Source: Dermacentor variabilis
Taxonomy: Eukaryota; Arthropoda; Arachnida; Ixodida; Ixodidae
DNA: 64,000 bases
Direction: 5' to 3'
NCBI RefSeq assembly: GCF_050947875.1
Contig: NC_134570.1
Span: 109,338,622-109,402,621, forward strand
This document shows positions 1 through 12,344 of the stretch, piece by piece. The notes below the pieces were generated by a model. It was given only the letters and a program-made list of their open reading frames with translations, had not been told where the DNA came from and searched no databases. A program made the translations under genes and the position numbers. Every line of letters begins with the position of its first letter. Position 1 is the first letter of the stretch.

Positions 1-1149
1 GTACTGAAAATAGTCCCACAACAATCACCTAAGCATACATCGCAACTATGAATATTCATATAGCATAGCCACGTAGCTACGTGTGACAAGCTCGTGGTCC
101 AGGAAAGCCAGCCAAAGGACACATTGCCGTTGCCTTGGTTTAAGGACGAAGGACGCTCGACGCATAAAATGTTCTTTCCCTCTATCCGTTTCCTGCACTT
201 AGTTCCCAGCTCGTCCTATCTACCGAGTGTAGGGTAGCAAACGAGACACTAATTATTCTGGTCAGCTTTCCTCTAGTTTTCACGTGCTGCGCTCTCTGAC
301 GCATAGAAGGCGCCAGCTGCTTGCACACCTTCAAGGGCCGAGCTCCACTGATTGAATGGTAAGCAACGGGGTTACCAAGGCGGCGCCAATGACGCCGCAG
401 AGCCCGCTTGATCTTGGGAGAGGGGAGGAGTCGCCTGGCGGTATTTGCTTCGAACACGCTACGGCTGCACAGCCGATGAGGGCGGAGATATGAGACAGAT
501 CAAACTGGTCCGTGTGCTTCGGAGGAACGTAATTGGACGTTGGTGCACAAAATCTTCAGTTTATAATCCCGGGATTGTAAGTTGAACAACCCGTATATTC
601 GCCGGCAGCTGAACACGGGTTGAACTTGCCCCGTTCCGACAACTAAACTCGTCTCGATACTGCCCCCTTTCCATCCTATCTCGAGCAGCGCGCATCATTA
701 AGACGGGACATGGAACCGAAGGAAGAGTGACGCCAATTATAGTGCACAGTTTCTGAGCGCAACGGTTTATTATTATTCGAAATATTATTCCCATCAAAGG
801 AGCGTTCGTAGTTTGCTGAACATAAAACAGTGGTTGCTTCGTGCCAAACTTTTCAATCAGAAGTTTTGAACCGAACTTGGCGTTGGTTCAAGTGAGAGCT
901 GTGCGCAATCGGAAGAAGGGCGGAGGGTGCTGAGCGGTGTACCACTGGCTATTCGTGTGCAAAATGTTATTCCTTGTTCGAGAGTTCTCATTTGACCACA
1001 TCTGATGACTATTTGATGCAGGTGCGTCGAGAAGATGGCATCAGGTATCTTTAAAACTGGAAGCACCGCTTGAGTGTTTCTAGCTCAGGAAATTCGTCCG
1101 TGCTGCGCTAGACTATCAAGAAGACCTGTTCGCTCGCTCGCTCACTCCT
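1..1149. other. No gene seen; unassigned sequence
   Basis: Short ORFs on both strands show no recognisable domain. Around 228-275 a weak copy of the dispersed module with the core GTAGGGTAGCAAAC is present (clearer copies lie near 7.5, 12.4, 25.2 and 48.4 kb). Nothing else stands out. Confidence 0.5.
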
Positions 1150-1961
1150 GAAGGGGACACTAAAGGCAAATATTCAATAAAGCTAAAGTGATAGGTTAGT
1201 GCTCGAGAATCTGTAAGGCGTGAATATTATCGCGAACAGAGCCTTAATAATCGTGAAATTGAGGTAAAAGCACGACATGGTTAGAGACTACCCCGAGAAA
1301 TTCATCTACTTGCCCGATGGCGAAAGCACTCCTCAGTTAAATTCTGTCACTAGTAGTCAACCACTGATTGCACAAAACATCCTCGTATTGCACTATAAAA
1401 CGAAATAAAATGCTACTTGTCCAGTTCTATTTTATGTTTAGACAAAAGAACTAATTGAAATTACCCTTGAGAACCACGCGGGCACTCGAACGGTTAAGTT
1501 TTCTCTCGACTCCGCGCCGCCCACGCTTTCGCGTTTCAGTAGTTAACGCGTAGTGCTGCGCTGGTTTTGCTGGCTCGCGAGACTCGCACAAACTGCAAGT
1601 AGCAGAGAATTCAGCTTCCATGACATGTCGCGAGATGCCCGAACGGTCTACACTACTTGGACAAAAAGCAGCTGCAGTGGAGAATCCGCCGCTTTGACTT
1701 TTTTCTGTCCTGGCTCGGTACCGCCGTCTGTCAGACGCTGTTTTACTCACCGACGGCAGCAAAAGGCGGTGATGGCCTATGCAACGTCACCGCTTCTCCG
1801 GTTGGGTGACGGGAGATTTGAATTTCGAGAAAGGTATTCGGCCCTTCAGATGCAATTTTCTCGTAAACTAAGTCTTGGCGAAAAATAAGCGTTGCGAGGT
1901 TTCTGGAATGGTATTTAAACAGTCCACGCCGACTTAGTATTAGCCATTAGTGGCCCTTTAA
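1150..1961. mobile_element. MITE-like element with imperfect terminal inverted repeats
   Basis: The left end (AAGGGGACACTAAAGGCAAA, from 1151) and the right end (ending TTAGTGGCCCTTTAA, near 1947-1961) are inverted copies of each other over about 30 bp with roughly three quarters identity by eye. The roughly 810-bp interior has no coding potential that I recognise; two ORFs of 103 and 111 codons overlap on opposite strands and look like chance ORFs. I recall similar sequence being frequent in tick genomic reads, but this is memory, not a search. No target duplication can be read with confidence because the right edge abuts a (CTCA)n tract. It could instead be a non-TIR repeat with self-complementary ends. 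Confidence 0.5.
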
Positions 1962-1972
1962 CTCCCTCCCTT

Positions 1973-2183
1973 CTCACTCACTCACTCACTCACTCACTCA
2001 CTCACTCACTCACTCACTCACTCACTCACTCACTCACTCACTCACTCACTCACTCACTCACTCACTCACTCACTCACTCACTCACTCACTCACTCACTCA
2101 CTCACTCACTCACTCACTCACTCACTCACTCACTCACTCACTCACTCACTCACTCACTCACTCACTCACTCACTCACTCACTC
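1973..2183. repeat. (CTCA)n microsatellite, about 211 bp
   Basis: An essentially perfect tetranucleotide tract of about 52 units, starting 12 bp after the MITE-like element. A match between element edge and microsatellite start suggests that the array grew next to, or was seeded by, the insertion. Confidence 0.97.
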
Positions 2184-2574
2184 TATGGATTGGAATCATT
2201 TAACAAAATCGCGTTCAATCATTGAAACACTGAAGTCAGTCCAAGAGCCCTGACGTGTTCAAAGTTGCAACCACGAGTCAAGGAAGGCAAATGAGAGAGT
2301 TAGTACACGCACGAACATTCATAATCCTTCAAGCAAGTGAAAGTACTGAGCAGAGCCTCAAGAACACGTCGAGAAGTTCACTGCATTGCACACAAGGGGA
2401 TCAACACAATCGCAGACGACTACTTCGCAAGGTCAAACATAATACGTTAACCACATATCTACACTGCGGTGTGCGAGCTTTCTATGCGAACCCTCCTGGA
2501 CTTTCCCGACTGTGGCTGCTGGGTGCTGCTGCTGTCTCGCCGAATAGTACATACTTATAAAATAATTGAATTAC
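2184..2574. other. No gene seen
   Basis: One 101-codon ORF (2255-2560, plus strand) has no recognisable motif and a composition no different from its surroundings. I regard it as chance. Confidence 0.45.
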
Positions 2575-2655
2575 GCGCCCGATGGCGGGGATCCAACCTC
2601 CGTCCCCCAGCACAGCAGCCCGATGCTTCAACCGTTAGGTCACAATAGCATGATA
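2575..2655 (-). mobile_element. tRNA-derived SINE head fragment
   Basis: Read on the minus strand, this shows a tRNA-like A box (GACCTAACGGTTGAAGC) and, about 35 nt on, a B box-like GGTTGGATCCC followed by the pairing stretch CCGCCATCGGGCGCG. The spacing fits RNA polymerase III internal promoters. The acceptor stem is not convincing and there is no clean anticodon arm, so this is a SINE head and not a tRNA gene. The SINE body is missing or too diverged to see. Confidence 0.55.
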
Positions 2656-3479
2656 CTTTTAGTTTTCACAGCATGTTTGCCATTGATGCATAACTTTGTT
2701 GTACCACCCTGCTAAAATCACATTTGCTGATCGAAGTACCTGTAAAAAAATTAAGAAAGTCATGCCGTCGCCAGCTAAGTATTTGACATGATTGTCGCGT
2801 GCGCCATATTTCATGGCACGGGTCCTCCAGCGCAGATACGCGCGCCCCAGTTTCCTTTACGCCAAAGACGCAGGAATAAAATTGACGAACGTGTAGCATT
2901 TCATTAACAGCTTCACGAAAGCTTCGCTGCACGTAGTAGCAGTAGTAGTACTAGAAAAACATACGCAGATCTGAAGATGTGCGTTAGATCTGCATATATT
3001 TTTATGGACACTCCAGGCACATTTCTGCCGTCGGCGTCGCCGTGAGGTTCCGTATAAAGTCCAAGGGTGATAAAACCGTCGCCGCGCGCCGTATGCTCTA
3101 TGTGCCAGTGAAAGCGTGTGAGGATGAGCCGGCGAACGTGGTTCAATCTCGTGTGCAGGACTGAGGAACGTGGCTCGTGTGCGTGCCCTCTCCTGTCGCG
3201 CGCGAGGCAGGGAGGTCAGGCAGGGGAGGAGGGGTGTAAGCAGGGGCGTTCTTCTCCTGCGGCTGCTGGGTCGATGCTTCCTCACGGGTTGCAGAATCAA
3301 GCGTATTTCTTTTCTTTAGATCCTCCTCCTCCATCACCTCCTCCTCATCATCGTCATGTACTCCTCGCTCGTCGCTCCGTACAGAGTGGAGACAACCGCG
3401 GCGTCTACTACAGCATTGGCCACGCGAATCGCGGGCGCTGTAGTAGACGCGGTGGACGCCGTAGGGACGAGTTGCCGGC
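2656..3479. other. No gene seen; GC- and CpG-rich part with overlapping chance ORFs
   Basis: From about 3110 the sequence becomes GC-rich and ORFs of 60-199 codons open in several frames of both strands at once, the usual effect of few stop codons. None has a recognisable motif. A short TCC/TCA-rich run (3318-3355) gives the proline-rich stretch in one of them. Confidence 0.5.
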
Positions 3480-4035
3480 GCTCGTGTGTCTTGAAAGCGC
3501 TCGGCGTCGTGGCCTCATCTTCAAAGCGGTCTGCGATGCTTGCAGAGTGCGCGTAGTGCCGGTAGCTTCGTATATGCTTTCGACGTTTTGTTCGCGTTGG
3601 AGCGGGAGATGCACGAAGGTCAATTCGCTTGCTGGTGCCGCGATTCTTCAATGCAGCATTTTTACAGCGAGTTTCTGCTCTAGCGAAAGGCGTTCATGTT
3701 TACTCGTGCGCGTCTGACACCGTGCTTGTCAATACTTAGTTAAAACACGTTGGCGGGCTAGTTGGTTTGAATCCATGATAGAATGTGTAAGCGCGGCTGG
3801 ACAAGGACGCACAAAGAAACAGACGCACAAAGACAGCGCTGTCTCTGTGTGCCTGTTTCTTCCTACGTCTTCTCCAGTCGCGCTTACATATTCCATCACT
3901 GTTAATTTAGTTAGTAAGTGAATGTTTACAAGTTTATACGGCCGTTAAACCACTATCCTTACTTCGCACAGTTATCCACTAATTCGCTACCGCAAGCGGT
4001 GCTTCGCGTTTCGTGCGAAACAGCGTCTTTTTTTA
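3480..4035 (+). repeat. Dispersed repeat family, copy A (interrupted)
   Basis: Segments 3500-3742 and 3907-4030 line up with 29.66-30.14 kb (copy B) and, in part, with 46.63-46.79 kb (copy C). Shared landmarks are CAAAGCGRTCTGCGAT, GGTAGCTTCGTAT, the block GAAGGTCAATTCGCTTGCTG (variants in B and C) and, near the right end, TTACAAGTTTATACGGCCGT followed by ACTATCCTTAC. Copy A is split by a foldback element at 3743-3906 that copy B lacks. The family has no recognisable coding content; it may be the remnant of an LTR or a non-autonomous element. Confidence 0.6.
3743..3906. mobile_element. Foldback (snapback) element inserted in repeat copy A
   Basis: Arms 3778-3834 and 3841-3896 are inverted copies separated only by the palindrome AGCGCT; they would fold into a hairpin of about 57 bp with scattered mismatches. 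Both arms carry GTAAGCGCGRCTGGA near the outer end. Comparison with copy B, which lacks it, places the insertion between two copies of TTAGTTA (3736-3742 and 3907-3913), a plausible 7-bp target duplication. No ORF. Similar foldbacks lie at 26986-27132 and 46498-46582. Confidence 0.65.
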
Positions 4036-4530
4036 TTATTGTCGTTAGGATGCATTTTGAGGGTGCGAAGTTTACGCCGAACAGCGAAGTGCGCTTAGAT
4101 GACGTTATAAGGCTAGCATCACTTTGGAGATCTCCTTCCTTGAATTGTGCTAGACGAAATACATTTGCATTCCAGCTAAGCTTAGGAATAGCTTCTACTA
4201 TAACAGCTCGGGACAATATTAACTAAAAGTCCCGCGCCTATTTAACGCATTTAGCGCATTTGGGAACGTATATCTCCAAAGTGGCTCAGTATTAGGATTT
4301 CTGTTAAGCAACAGGAATTCACGACTATCCGACTTCAATTTCGCAATTCCAAGATATGTTATGATGTAAATAATTATAAAAGTAATTAATAAATGTGTTT
4401 AATTAGCTACCTGGGCATTGCGATTTCTGCCGCCTGTAGTTTAAAATCTACCAGAAGCTTTACTGAAAAGGCGGAGTTGCGTTATCCTTCTCAGATGATT
4501 TATATATACATATAAGTTTACAACTACAAA
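4036..4530. other. No gene seen; AT-rich
   Basis: AT-rich sequence with a TATATATACATATAA run near 4501. Nothing recognisable. Confidence 0.5.
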
Positions 4531-4626
4531 ATTGCTTTTATCTCTTTCCGTCGGAGCAAGGATGCTTTTCACTGCTCATTTGCTTTTATCTCTTTCCGTC
4601 GGAGCAAGGATGCTTTTCACTGCTCA
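4531..4626. repeat. 48-bp tandem duplication
   Basis: A 48-bp unit (starting ATTGCTTTTATCTCTTTCCG) is repeated twice head to tail with essentially no differences, which indicates a recent local duplication. Confidence 0.95.
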
Positions 4627-5449
4627 TTAAAATGAGGCAACTGCGTCTATGAGATTCAAGGGTCCGGATGACTGTAAATGGCGGATGACGAGTCTCGGCG
4701 ACAACAACCAGAGGATTCGACATTGACTGGGGCTTGCCGCAGCAGACTCGAAGCCCTCGTCCTAGCTTACGATATAGTTGACTCGATCTTCAAGTGCACT
4801 GATATCGGTCATCAAGAACGCAGAGCGTTGCCCTAGGACTCGGCAAGCACGCCGAGGGCACCTTTTGTGGTTTCAGATTTTGGGTACACTACCCTCGTAG
4901 ATCTTTGTTTAGGTTTCGGGCAACTCGGTTCACCGCTGCGCACCGTGCACGTACTGTGCCACTGTTGCCGCTATATCACCGCGCGGTGAGCAGCAAATAC
5001 TTCACTAGAAATACGAGAACGAACACACACTAGTGACACACACTCAGGATTCGGAGTGCAATCTGAATGCTAGCCACCAAGGCCCTGCTATGATACTTAT
5101 GACAGTAAGGACTTATAAACATTATTTGACCATTCCGTTGACACTGAGCGTGATTTGTTCGTTTATTGCGTTTCTTAAGGCGATTAGACTTCTTTGGGAA
5201 CTTTGCCCCATTTGCCCGTTTACCCCTTGAGTCTGTGCCTCGGTCAACCGAAAAACGCATCAAGTGTAGGAACCCTTACAGAAATCAGATGCCTGTCGGT
5301 TCCAGTGCTTCTGAAACAGGAGTTCCTTCGAGTACAATGCGCTGGGCTACCAGAGTACCGGGTCATTTGTTGGGTACAGGCAGCGGTCCTGCAGTGCAGG
5401 GCTTGCCCCCGGCGAATTATCAAAGCACTTTTACGCCAATGGAGACACC
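4627..5449. other. No gene seen; may include the upstream part of a LINE
   Basis: Short overlapping ORFs from about 5030 onward have no clear motif. The region directly precedes a LINE RNase H remnant, so part of it (after about 5270) could be decayed reverse transcriptase C-terminal sequence, but I cannot show that. Confidence 0.4.
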
Positions 5450-5990
5450 GTGGAAATTTCCTTCGTGGTCAGTTGTCACTTTGGCGGGTGGGTTCCAGAG
5501 CTAAATACACCCGATCCAGCGCTGACATATTTTGCCCTGGAGCATATTAACACCAGCTGCAGGGCTCACCACCATATTTACACTGATGGCTCCATTGCGC
5601 CTACATCATCGGCCAGTGGTGTGTGGAGTCTGTCTGCGAGTGTTACCATCTCTGCCACTCTCAGTCACCGCACTTCAGCTACGACAGCCACTGAACTAGG
5701 TACACTGCGGGCATCTTTTATTTACCTCATAGACCAGACTGCTGGTTCTCCGGTCATCGTCACCGACTCAAGAATGTCCCTGCAGTCCTTGAAGTCGCCA
5801 CGTACGTAAGAACAGCTTGTTATGGATGTCAGACGCCTATGCAACAAAGCCTACGAACCGCATCACAGCGTTGTGCTGCCGTGGTTACCAGCCCACTGCG
5901 GGACACAAGGCGACGTCCAGGCTGACCATGTTTCCGAAGCTGGACACTGGACACGCTGGACAATGCTGGACAGGCATTGAGCTGCTGCGC
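5450..5990 (+). pseudogene. Non-LTR retrotransposon (LINE) ORF2 fragment: RNase H domain
   Basis: One reading frame gives the RNase H signature in order: IYTDGS at about residue 44 (first catalytic Asp), ATELGTLRAS (catalytic Glu), VIVTDSRMSLQSL (third acidic residue), then, after a single in-frame TAA at 5807-5809, PWLPAHCGTQGDVQAD, the usual C-terminal block with the His and last Asp. RNase H domains of this kind sit downstream of the reverse transcriptase in I/R1/LOA-type LINEs, where they help remove the RNA template. The reverse transcriptase itself is not visible upstream, so this is a truncated, inactivated copy. A degenerate tandem repeat begins immediately downstream. Confidence 0.8.
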
Positions 5991-6600
5991 TGAGGCAACA
6001 GGGTTCGCAACCAACCATCGGATCAACTTGGGTCACTGGGTATGTGGCAGTGTGTACATTCGTGCCGCTCTTCAACGAACCTCTTTCACACCGACATTGG
6101 TTACTTACTGTAGATGCGGGAGTGGGTAGGTGCCGCGGTTGGTAGAAACTCTTTGACGCCGACTTGAAGCACTGGGTATATGCCACTCAGTCTGCGCTGC
6201 TCTTCAATGAATATGTTTGATGCCTACTTGGTGTACTGGGTAGGCGTGTGTGTGTGTGTCGCTCTTCAATGAACGTCTTTGACGTCAACTTGGGTGACTA
6301 AGTATGTGCCACAGGGAATTTGCCGCTCTACAACTACAAAAAAAAATGAACCTTCAAATTTCTCCGATGACGGGCGGAATAGAACCCAGGTCACACGGGT
6401 TCCCCAAGAACAGCAACCCGATGAATTAGCAGGCTGCGCCACAAACGCACTGGGTATGCGCCGCTTTGAATGAACGCCTTTCACGCCAACTACTAGGGAG
6501 CTGCGTGCAAGGATGCACTGTGTATGTGTAGCTCTTCAATGAACCTCTCGCCAACTTGGGTCACTGAGTATGTGCCACTGAGCGTGCGACAAGCGAAGTA
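5991..6600 (+). repeat. Degenerate tandem repeat, unit about 62-70 bp
   Basis: The anchor GCTCTTCAATGAA recurs near 6069, 6201, 6263 and 6533, with a diverged copy near 6461, each followed by a TTTGACGYCAACTTGG-like block and CACTGGGTATGTGCC. Spacing is about 62-70 bp between neighbours, with an unrelated-looking interruption at about 6330-6450. No coding potential. It directly follows the LINE RNase H remnant and might be its 3' untranslated array or a separate minisatellite. Confidence 0.75.
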
Positions 6601-7499
<899 letters not shown>

Positions 7500-7640
7500 G
7501 TACAAGAGATAGAAAGAAGGGATGGTTAGGAATGCAGGGAGATTAGGCGGAGGCAATTACGGTTGTATACCCTACGCCAGGGGAAGTTGTACGGGGATAA
7601 AAAGAGAAGGAGAGCAAAACAGAGAGAGAGAGAGAGACAG
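7500..7640 (-). repeat. Dispersed module (GTAGGGTAGC family), diverged copy
   Basis: On the minus strand the order is pyrimidine-rich tract (CTCTCTCTGTTTTGCTCTCC), CCCCTGGCGTAGGGTA, then TCTCCCTGCATTCC, the same order as in the clearest copy at 48.36-48.50 kb. The central AAACCGG is degraded. Confidence 0.5.
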
Positions 7641-8985
7641 ACGCAATTTGTAGAAAATGGAGTACGTTTTAAATGGAGCAACATCTTGCTTGGGGAGTCA
7701 ATCATTCAGTCCCGCACAAGGGCAGGTGTTATTTCGGAACCTTGAAGCTAGAAGTCCGCTGACATCGCTTATCCTACCCACTCCCTTCTCCCCGATTGCA
7801 ACTGCCCCCTCTTCCTCCCCTCCCTCCCCCCATCCCTCGTTCCTGACCAGCGCGTTGACAGATCCGCGTGCGTCAAAGTATTCGCCTCAACTTCTCAAAC
7901 TTAAATCCGCAGTTAACGAGTAGGGTTGTCTCTCACGCCCAAACACGATAGACTAATAACGAGAGATATCCTTCCGCAGCTCGGAAAGTCTAGTAACTTG
8001 TCACAGCGGAAATAACATTTCAGCCTACGTATATATAGTTTCTTCTCTTGGAGTTCACAATTTCTGGCAAGTCACAGCTAAAGGGCGCTGAACGACAAAT
8101 CGCAGTAGGTAAGTTAGGCATATTCCCGACGCTTGGCGGACAAGAATTTACGGTATAACAGTACAACACACGCAGTTCTACTCCAACTCACGCATGACCT
8201 AATGCTTTCGTGGATGCAAATGTAGACAACTAGAAAAAAAAAAAAGCAGGGTTTGATACTTGTGAATACGCTCTGATAAAGCTATAGGGAAAATCTCACT
8301 TGTGCAAACTGATGTATTTAATACTGGACTGGCTTCTTCGCACTGTCGAACAACAGCTACATCAGGAAAAGAATATATTTAGCAATGTTGCATCCTTCCA
8401 GAATTTTAGTGTTCGTAAAAAATTAAAGAAAATTATTTATGGGGACATCATTCAGGCAAACGAACAAAACTGCAGCAGCAGCGTACTAGTTTATGGCGCC
8501 GTCAAACGTCCTATATCTCCGACGGCGCACTTTATCTTGTTTCTTTTCTTTCTTTTTTTTTGCTCTCCCTTTCTCCCAGTCGCCTTCGAAATCCCTGTCT
8601 CCCAAACAAGCCACCCGGAAGTATTTCTAGACCGGGGAGTGATTTACAGAGCGCTCACAAGTCTCGCGACTATAAAAAAAAAGTGTAAAAGACGATGCTT
8701 AAACTTTAACTTCGACACCCGGCCGTTACTGTATGCCGGATTTGAAGAGAATACCGTACAGCAAGAAAAACTTTTAAACCAGCGGGCTCCCCCCCTCCCC
8801 CCCTACTATTCTGCCATAAGAAGCAGGCACGAGAAAATACGACGAAATGATCAAAAACCCTGGGCAATATTGCTCCTGTTTCAATTCCTACCCCGTTGTC
8901 GGACGTTTGGGAGAACGTGGCCCTGCCATACAGCCAACGTGGTACGGCAGTAAAGGCTCTGTGTCAAATCATGGCAAAAAAGAAG
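7641..8985. other. No gene recognised; contains a 217-codon ORF
   Basis: The ORF at 8300-8953 (plus) is long for chance, but its translation includes homopolymer-driven runs (FLFFLFF, IKKKC) and no domain or motif that I know, and there is no plausible splice or promoter context. A pyrimidine-rich stretch lies at 7790-7850. I do not call a gene. Confidence 0.4.
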
Positions 8986-9046
8986 GAAAGGAGGAAGGAA
9001 AGAAAGAAAGAAAGAAGGAAAGAAAGAAAGAAATAAAGAAAGAAAG
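8986..9046. repeat. Imperfect (GAAA)n/(GGAA)n purine tract
   Basis: About 60 bp of interrupted GAAA and GGAA units on the plus strand. Confidence 0.9.
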
Positions 9047-10526
9047 GCAATTCACGTCCCAGCTTTTTGAGACGCACGCGGACACAGAAGCTATTAGAGT
9101 GGTTGGCCACAGCAAAAGCCAGCACGAACACACGTAAAAGCATACAAAAAGAGGGGGTGCGCGAATCCTCAGTTTTTTCTCGCGCAATAAAAGAAATGCC
9201 GCAGTGCCACGAAGCATATACAGTCTGTCCCTCCTCTCTTAGATACGCAGAAACAGTAAACGATTTCGAAATCAACAATCAGCAGCGGGCAAAGCGTGCG
9301 ATTGTAGTTGCAGGAACGTTAGGTTACGCATGCGCAGCAAAATACACAAGCAACAAACTCCACTCGCCCAAACGCGACACCCCCTAAAACGATTTTAAAA
9401 TCCGCCATCAGGCGGCGGTGGAGGCGCGGTGTACGTGGCAGCAACTATAAACGGAAGCGGCTGGGGCCGCCGGAGGGTCGTGCTTACTACGGCAACGGAG
9501 CCGCGAGGCAAGGCGCCAGCGAGGTCGTACCGTAAAGAAAAGCGAAAACAGGGGCTATTTACGCGAGAGCAACAACAAGAAACGAGAAAAAGACTATAGA
9601 GACCGAAATAACGAGACCGTACTACATCGCAGCCGTGAAACCGCCTCTGCCTTCCTTTAGCTGGAAGCCTCGCGCCCTCGGGCAGAGAAAGGCCGCACAG
9701 GCCGGCGCTGCCATGCGCCGTCTCCTAATATCGTTCCACATGCGTATGTACCATTACGTAAGTCTAACACAACTTCAAAACTAAGTGAAACTTATGCGAA
9801 ATGAATGTAATTGGAGCGTCGGCTCTTCTTGTTTTCTTTGTTCAGCGGAGCCTCTTGGCAACGACGTTGTATATCAAAATTATACTCGCTCCACGTAATT
9901 TCCGCTAAGTGGAATGTTTCCGCAAGTATGCTCTACTTACGTAGTTGGGAACTCGTTTGGAAAGAGATCAAGCGTGCGCCCGCGGCGGAAGGGAACACAA
10001 GAGCATGGGCGAAGGGCTTGCACTCGCGTAGGACTTCCTCATTTAGCATTTTACCTCCCTCGCGAGGTAGTTGCATGCACAGCGGGGAGTTGCGTGTTTA
10101 TTTCAGCCGTACAGGCGCCGTCGGCGTCGAGCAAGGTCTACAGTACGAGCGACGCGGCTGAAATAGGAGCGGCAGAGGGGAGAGGGAGGAAGGGAGCGGA
10201 GGGAGGTTGGGCCGGGAACGGGACGCTCTCGCTTACGGGAGATGGCGGCAGACCGGCATTGCAGCTTCATTCAATCTCGCAACCCCGCTTTCACTCGGCG
10301 TACCTTTCGGGCCGGAATAAATTGTTCGCGCTGCTTCGCTGCGTTAAACGAGATCCGCTCGCCTCGCGAAGAGCGCAGAAAGTGACGTAGAGCGAATGCA
10401 TTGCAGAAAAGAAAAACACGTTAAATAATCGGTCGAGCGAACGCAATTGTACGAGCCTCTTGTACACTCCCTATTCGCGATACACAGAGAGAATGAAAGG
10501 CGCATTTTAACCCTATTTCGCGAATA
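9047..10526. other. No gene recognised; two CpG-rich blocks
   Basis: CpG-rich blocks lie at about 9400-9560 and 9960-10340. They could be unmethylated promoter-like DNA or simply GC-rich repeats; no ORF with a recognisable product follows. ORFs at 9811-10161 and 9914-10390 overlap in different frames and show no motif. Confidence 0.4.
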
Positions 10527-10793
10527 CCTCTAACGCATAAAACAACGGAGAAAGGACTGGAGAAATGAGAAGGACTGCACTCGCTGTGCGAGGTAAGCGT
10601 CAAGTTGTTTATATAAAATGGGATAAACTTTTTCTTCTTATCATGCTTTTTGAGCATGGTAGGAAGGAAAAGTTTGGCTCGATGGTCCGCCGCTGGTTAC
10701 GTTTCATATACACAACTTGACGCTAGCTCGCATAACCGAGTATGATCCTTCTCCTGTCTCCAGTCCTTTCTCCGTTGTTTTATATGTTAGAGG
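10527..10793. mobile_element. Foldback element with about 93-bp arms
   Basis: The left arm (10527-10619, starting CCTCTAACGCATAAAACAAC) and right arm (10700-10793, ending TTTTATATGTTAGAGG) are inverted copies, about 85 percent identical by eye; a run of about 40 bp near the outer ends is almost perfect. The 80-bp loop (10620-10699) itself holds a small hairpin (CATGCTTTTTGAGCATG). There is no ORF. Flanking target duplications are not obvious. A transcript through this region would form a long hairpin. Confidence 0.8.
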
Positions 10794-12344
10794 TTTCATT
10801 TAACATTTTTATGCATACATGTTTTTGCGTGTTCGCTCATATTATCGTGTTCTTTGTGTGGATGTGTGCGCAGTGTTTCTCCCCAACGACTACAGAAACC
10901 ACCAACATGAACAAGGAACGCTTGCAAATCCCCAGAAACAATTCTTTTTGTGGTGTGTAACGTGAACTTTAGAACTGTTCTTGCTTTAGTGTTTTCTCTA
11001 TTCTTTCTTTGACGTGTTTTGAGCTTGTTTACGAAGTAATAGAATAGAAGTTACCAAGCTCTCCTTGCATACAGTTAATAACCATAATAAAAACACGTTT
11101 TCTTTTATGCTCTGTTTGCTTTCAGTACTGGCGCGTCCTAAACAATGCTTCGCAAGTGAACGTACGTTTTTGTCTTGGCAGTAAGCACGAGATACGGCTG
11201 GGAACAATTTAGGCTGCGAGGTAGCTCAAACCATATGCGTCGCATTAGGAATTTAGGACTGAGATATCAACGCAAATCTGGTTCCCAAGGAGCCATGATG
11301 CTCAGTGTCGACCTCATATACGTAGTTTAGTTCTGTGAACGATAAGTGCGAGTGTAGTCTACAAAGAGAACTAGGAGGAAGTATGTCGGGCGGAAGGTAA
11401 ACGCGAGTTACTCCTTATCTCAGTTTCGACGGGATGCCTGGCGGACGAAATGTGCCGGCCTCCTTTCTGTTTCTGCTACAAATGAGCACCGGGACTGGAA
11501 CACACGAGTGAAAAAAAAAAAAAGCTTTTCTATACCCGGCACATCCATTCCTTAAGTGAAGCCGGCAATGCATTTTAGATAAACAGCGTTCTTTTTCCTA
11601 AATTTAACAGAAACGATCATGACCCCTTCCCCTGGGTGTAGAGTAGCTTGTCAATGGTCGACTACGGAAAAAAATACCTGCTTCTCAGCTTTCAATAAAG
11701 AGCATGACCGACAGTCGCCCGAGCGACCGTTGGCCATGCTTTTGTTGAGAGTTATGCTCTTTAACGTCGACCATGCTCTTTGTGCGATGGTCATGCGTGT
11801 GCGTGCGTGCTCAATGAAGAAATTAAAGGCGTGATGGAGCCGCTTGCGCATTCACTTTGTTATGTTTTCCGACATCCTCTTCCTTTCTTTTCATCCCTTA
11901 AAGGCCAACTGGAACGAAATTTTTGATCGCGTAAGAAGCTTAGTTTAAAATAGTGCACGTATAGAGGCGCCTCCGTGCAAAACTTCACGTTCGAAATACC
12001 AGTCGAAATGACACCTAAAGCTCGGAGAAATAGCCGTTTTTGATACCGAAATTGGAAAAAGAAAGAAGAAAAAAAGATGAGAAAGAAAACGCCGCCAGAA
12101 GGCGCTGCCAGAAGCCATCGCCAGAAGGCGGTGCGCGCAGCTGGCGGCGGCGCGCCGAAACATATGGGCCTTACGTCACAGCGACATGCACCAGGTCCAC
12201 GCGTCATTTGCTTAGGTGCTGTTCAAAGGATGCTAACAAGAAAACTATGCGACTAACAGAGCTGCCGCTTTACCAAGATTGTTTTAGCAGCATATAATAC
12301 TAATTTATAACAAATATAGCCGAAGCTAAATGTCGTTGCAGTTG
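10794..12344. other. No gene seen
   Basis: Mixed AT-rich sequence. A purine-rich run at 12054-12090 and the block near 11900 (TTAAAGGCCAACTGG) resemble repeat ends seen in ticks, but I cannot bound an element. ORFs of 66-116 codons overlap on opposite strands without motifs. Confidence 0.45.

Noticed and set aside
1973..2183. CRISPR-like array
   Set aside because: A pure tetranucleotide with no spacers; this is a eukaryotic microsatellite. No CRISPR-like spacing occurs anywhere in the window.
3118..3717. 199-codon ORF overlapping repeat copy A
   Set aside because: Runs out of unassigned GC-rich DNA into a dispersed repeat; overlapping ORFs in four other frames.
8300..8953. 217-codon ORF on the plus strand
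   Set aside because: No recognisable domain, homopolymer-driven residues, no promoter or splice context; length alone is not enough in 64 kb.
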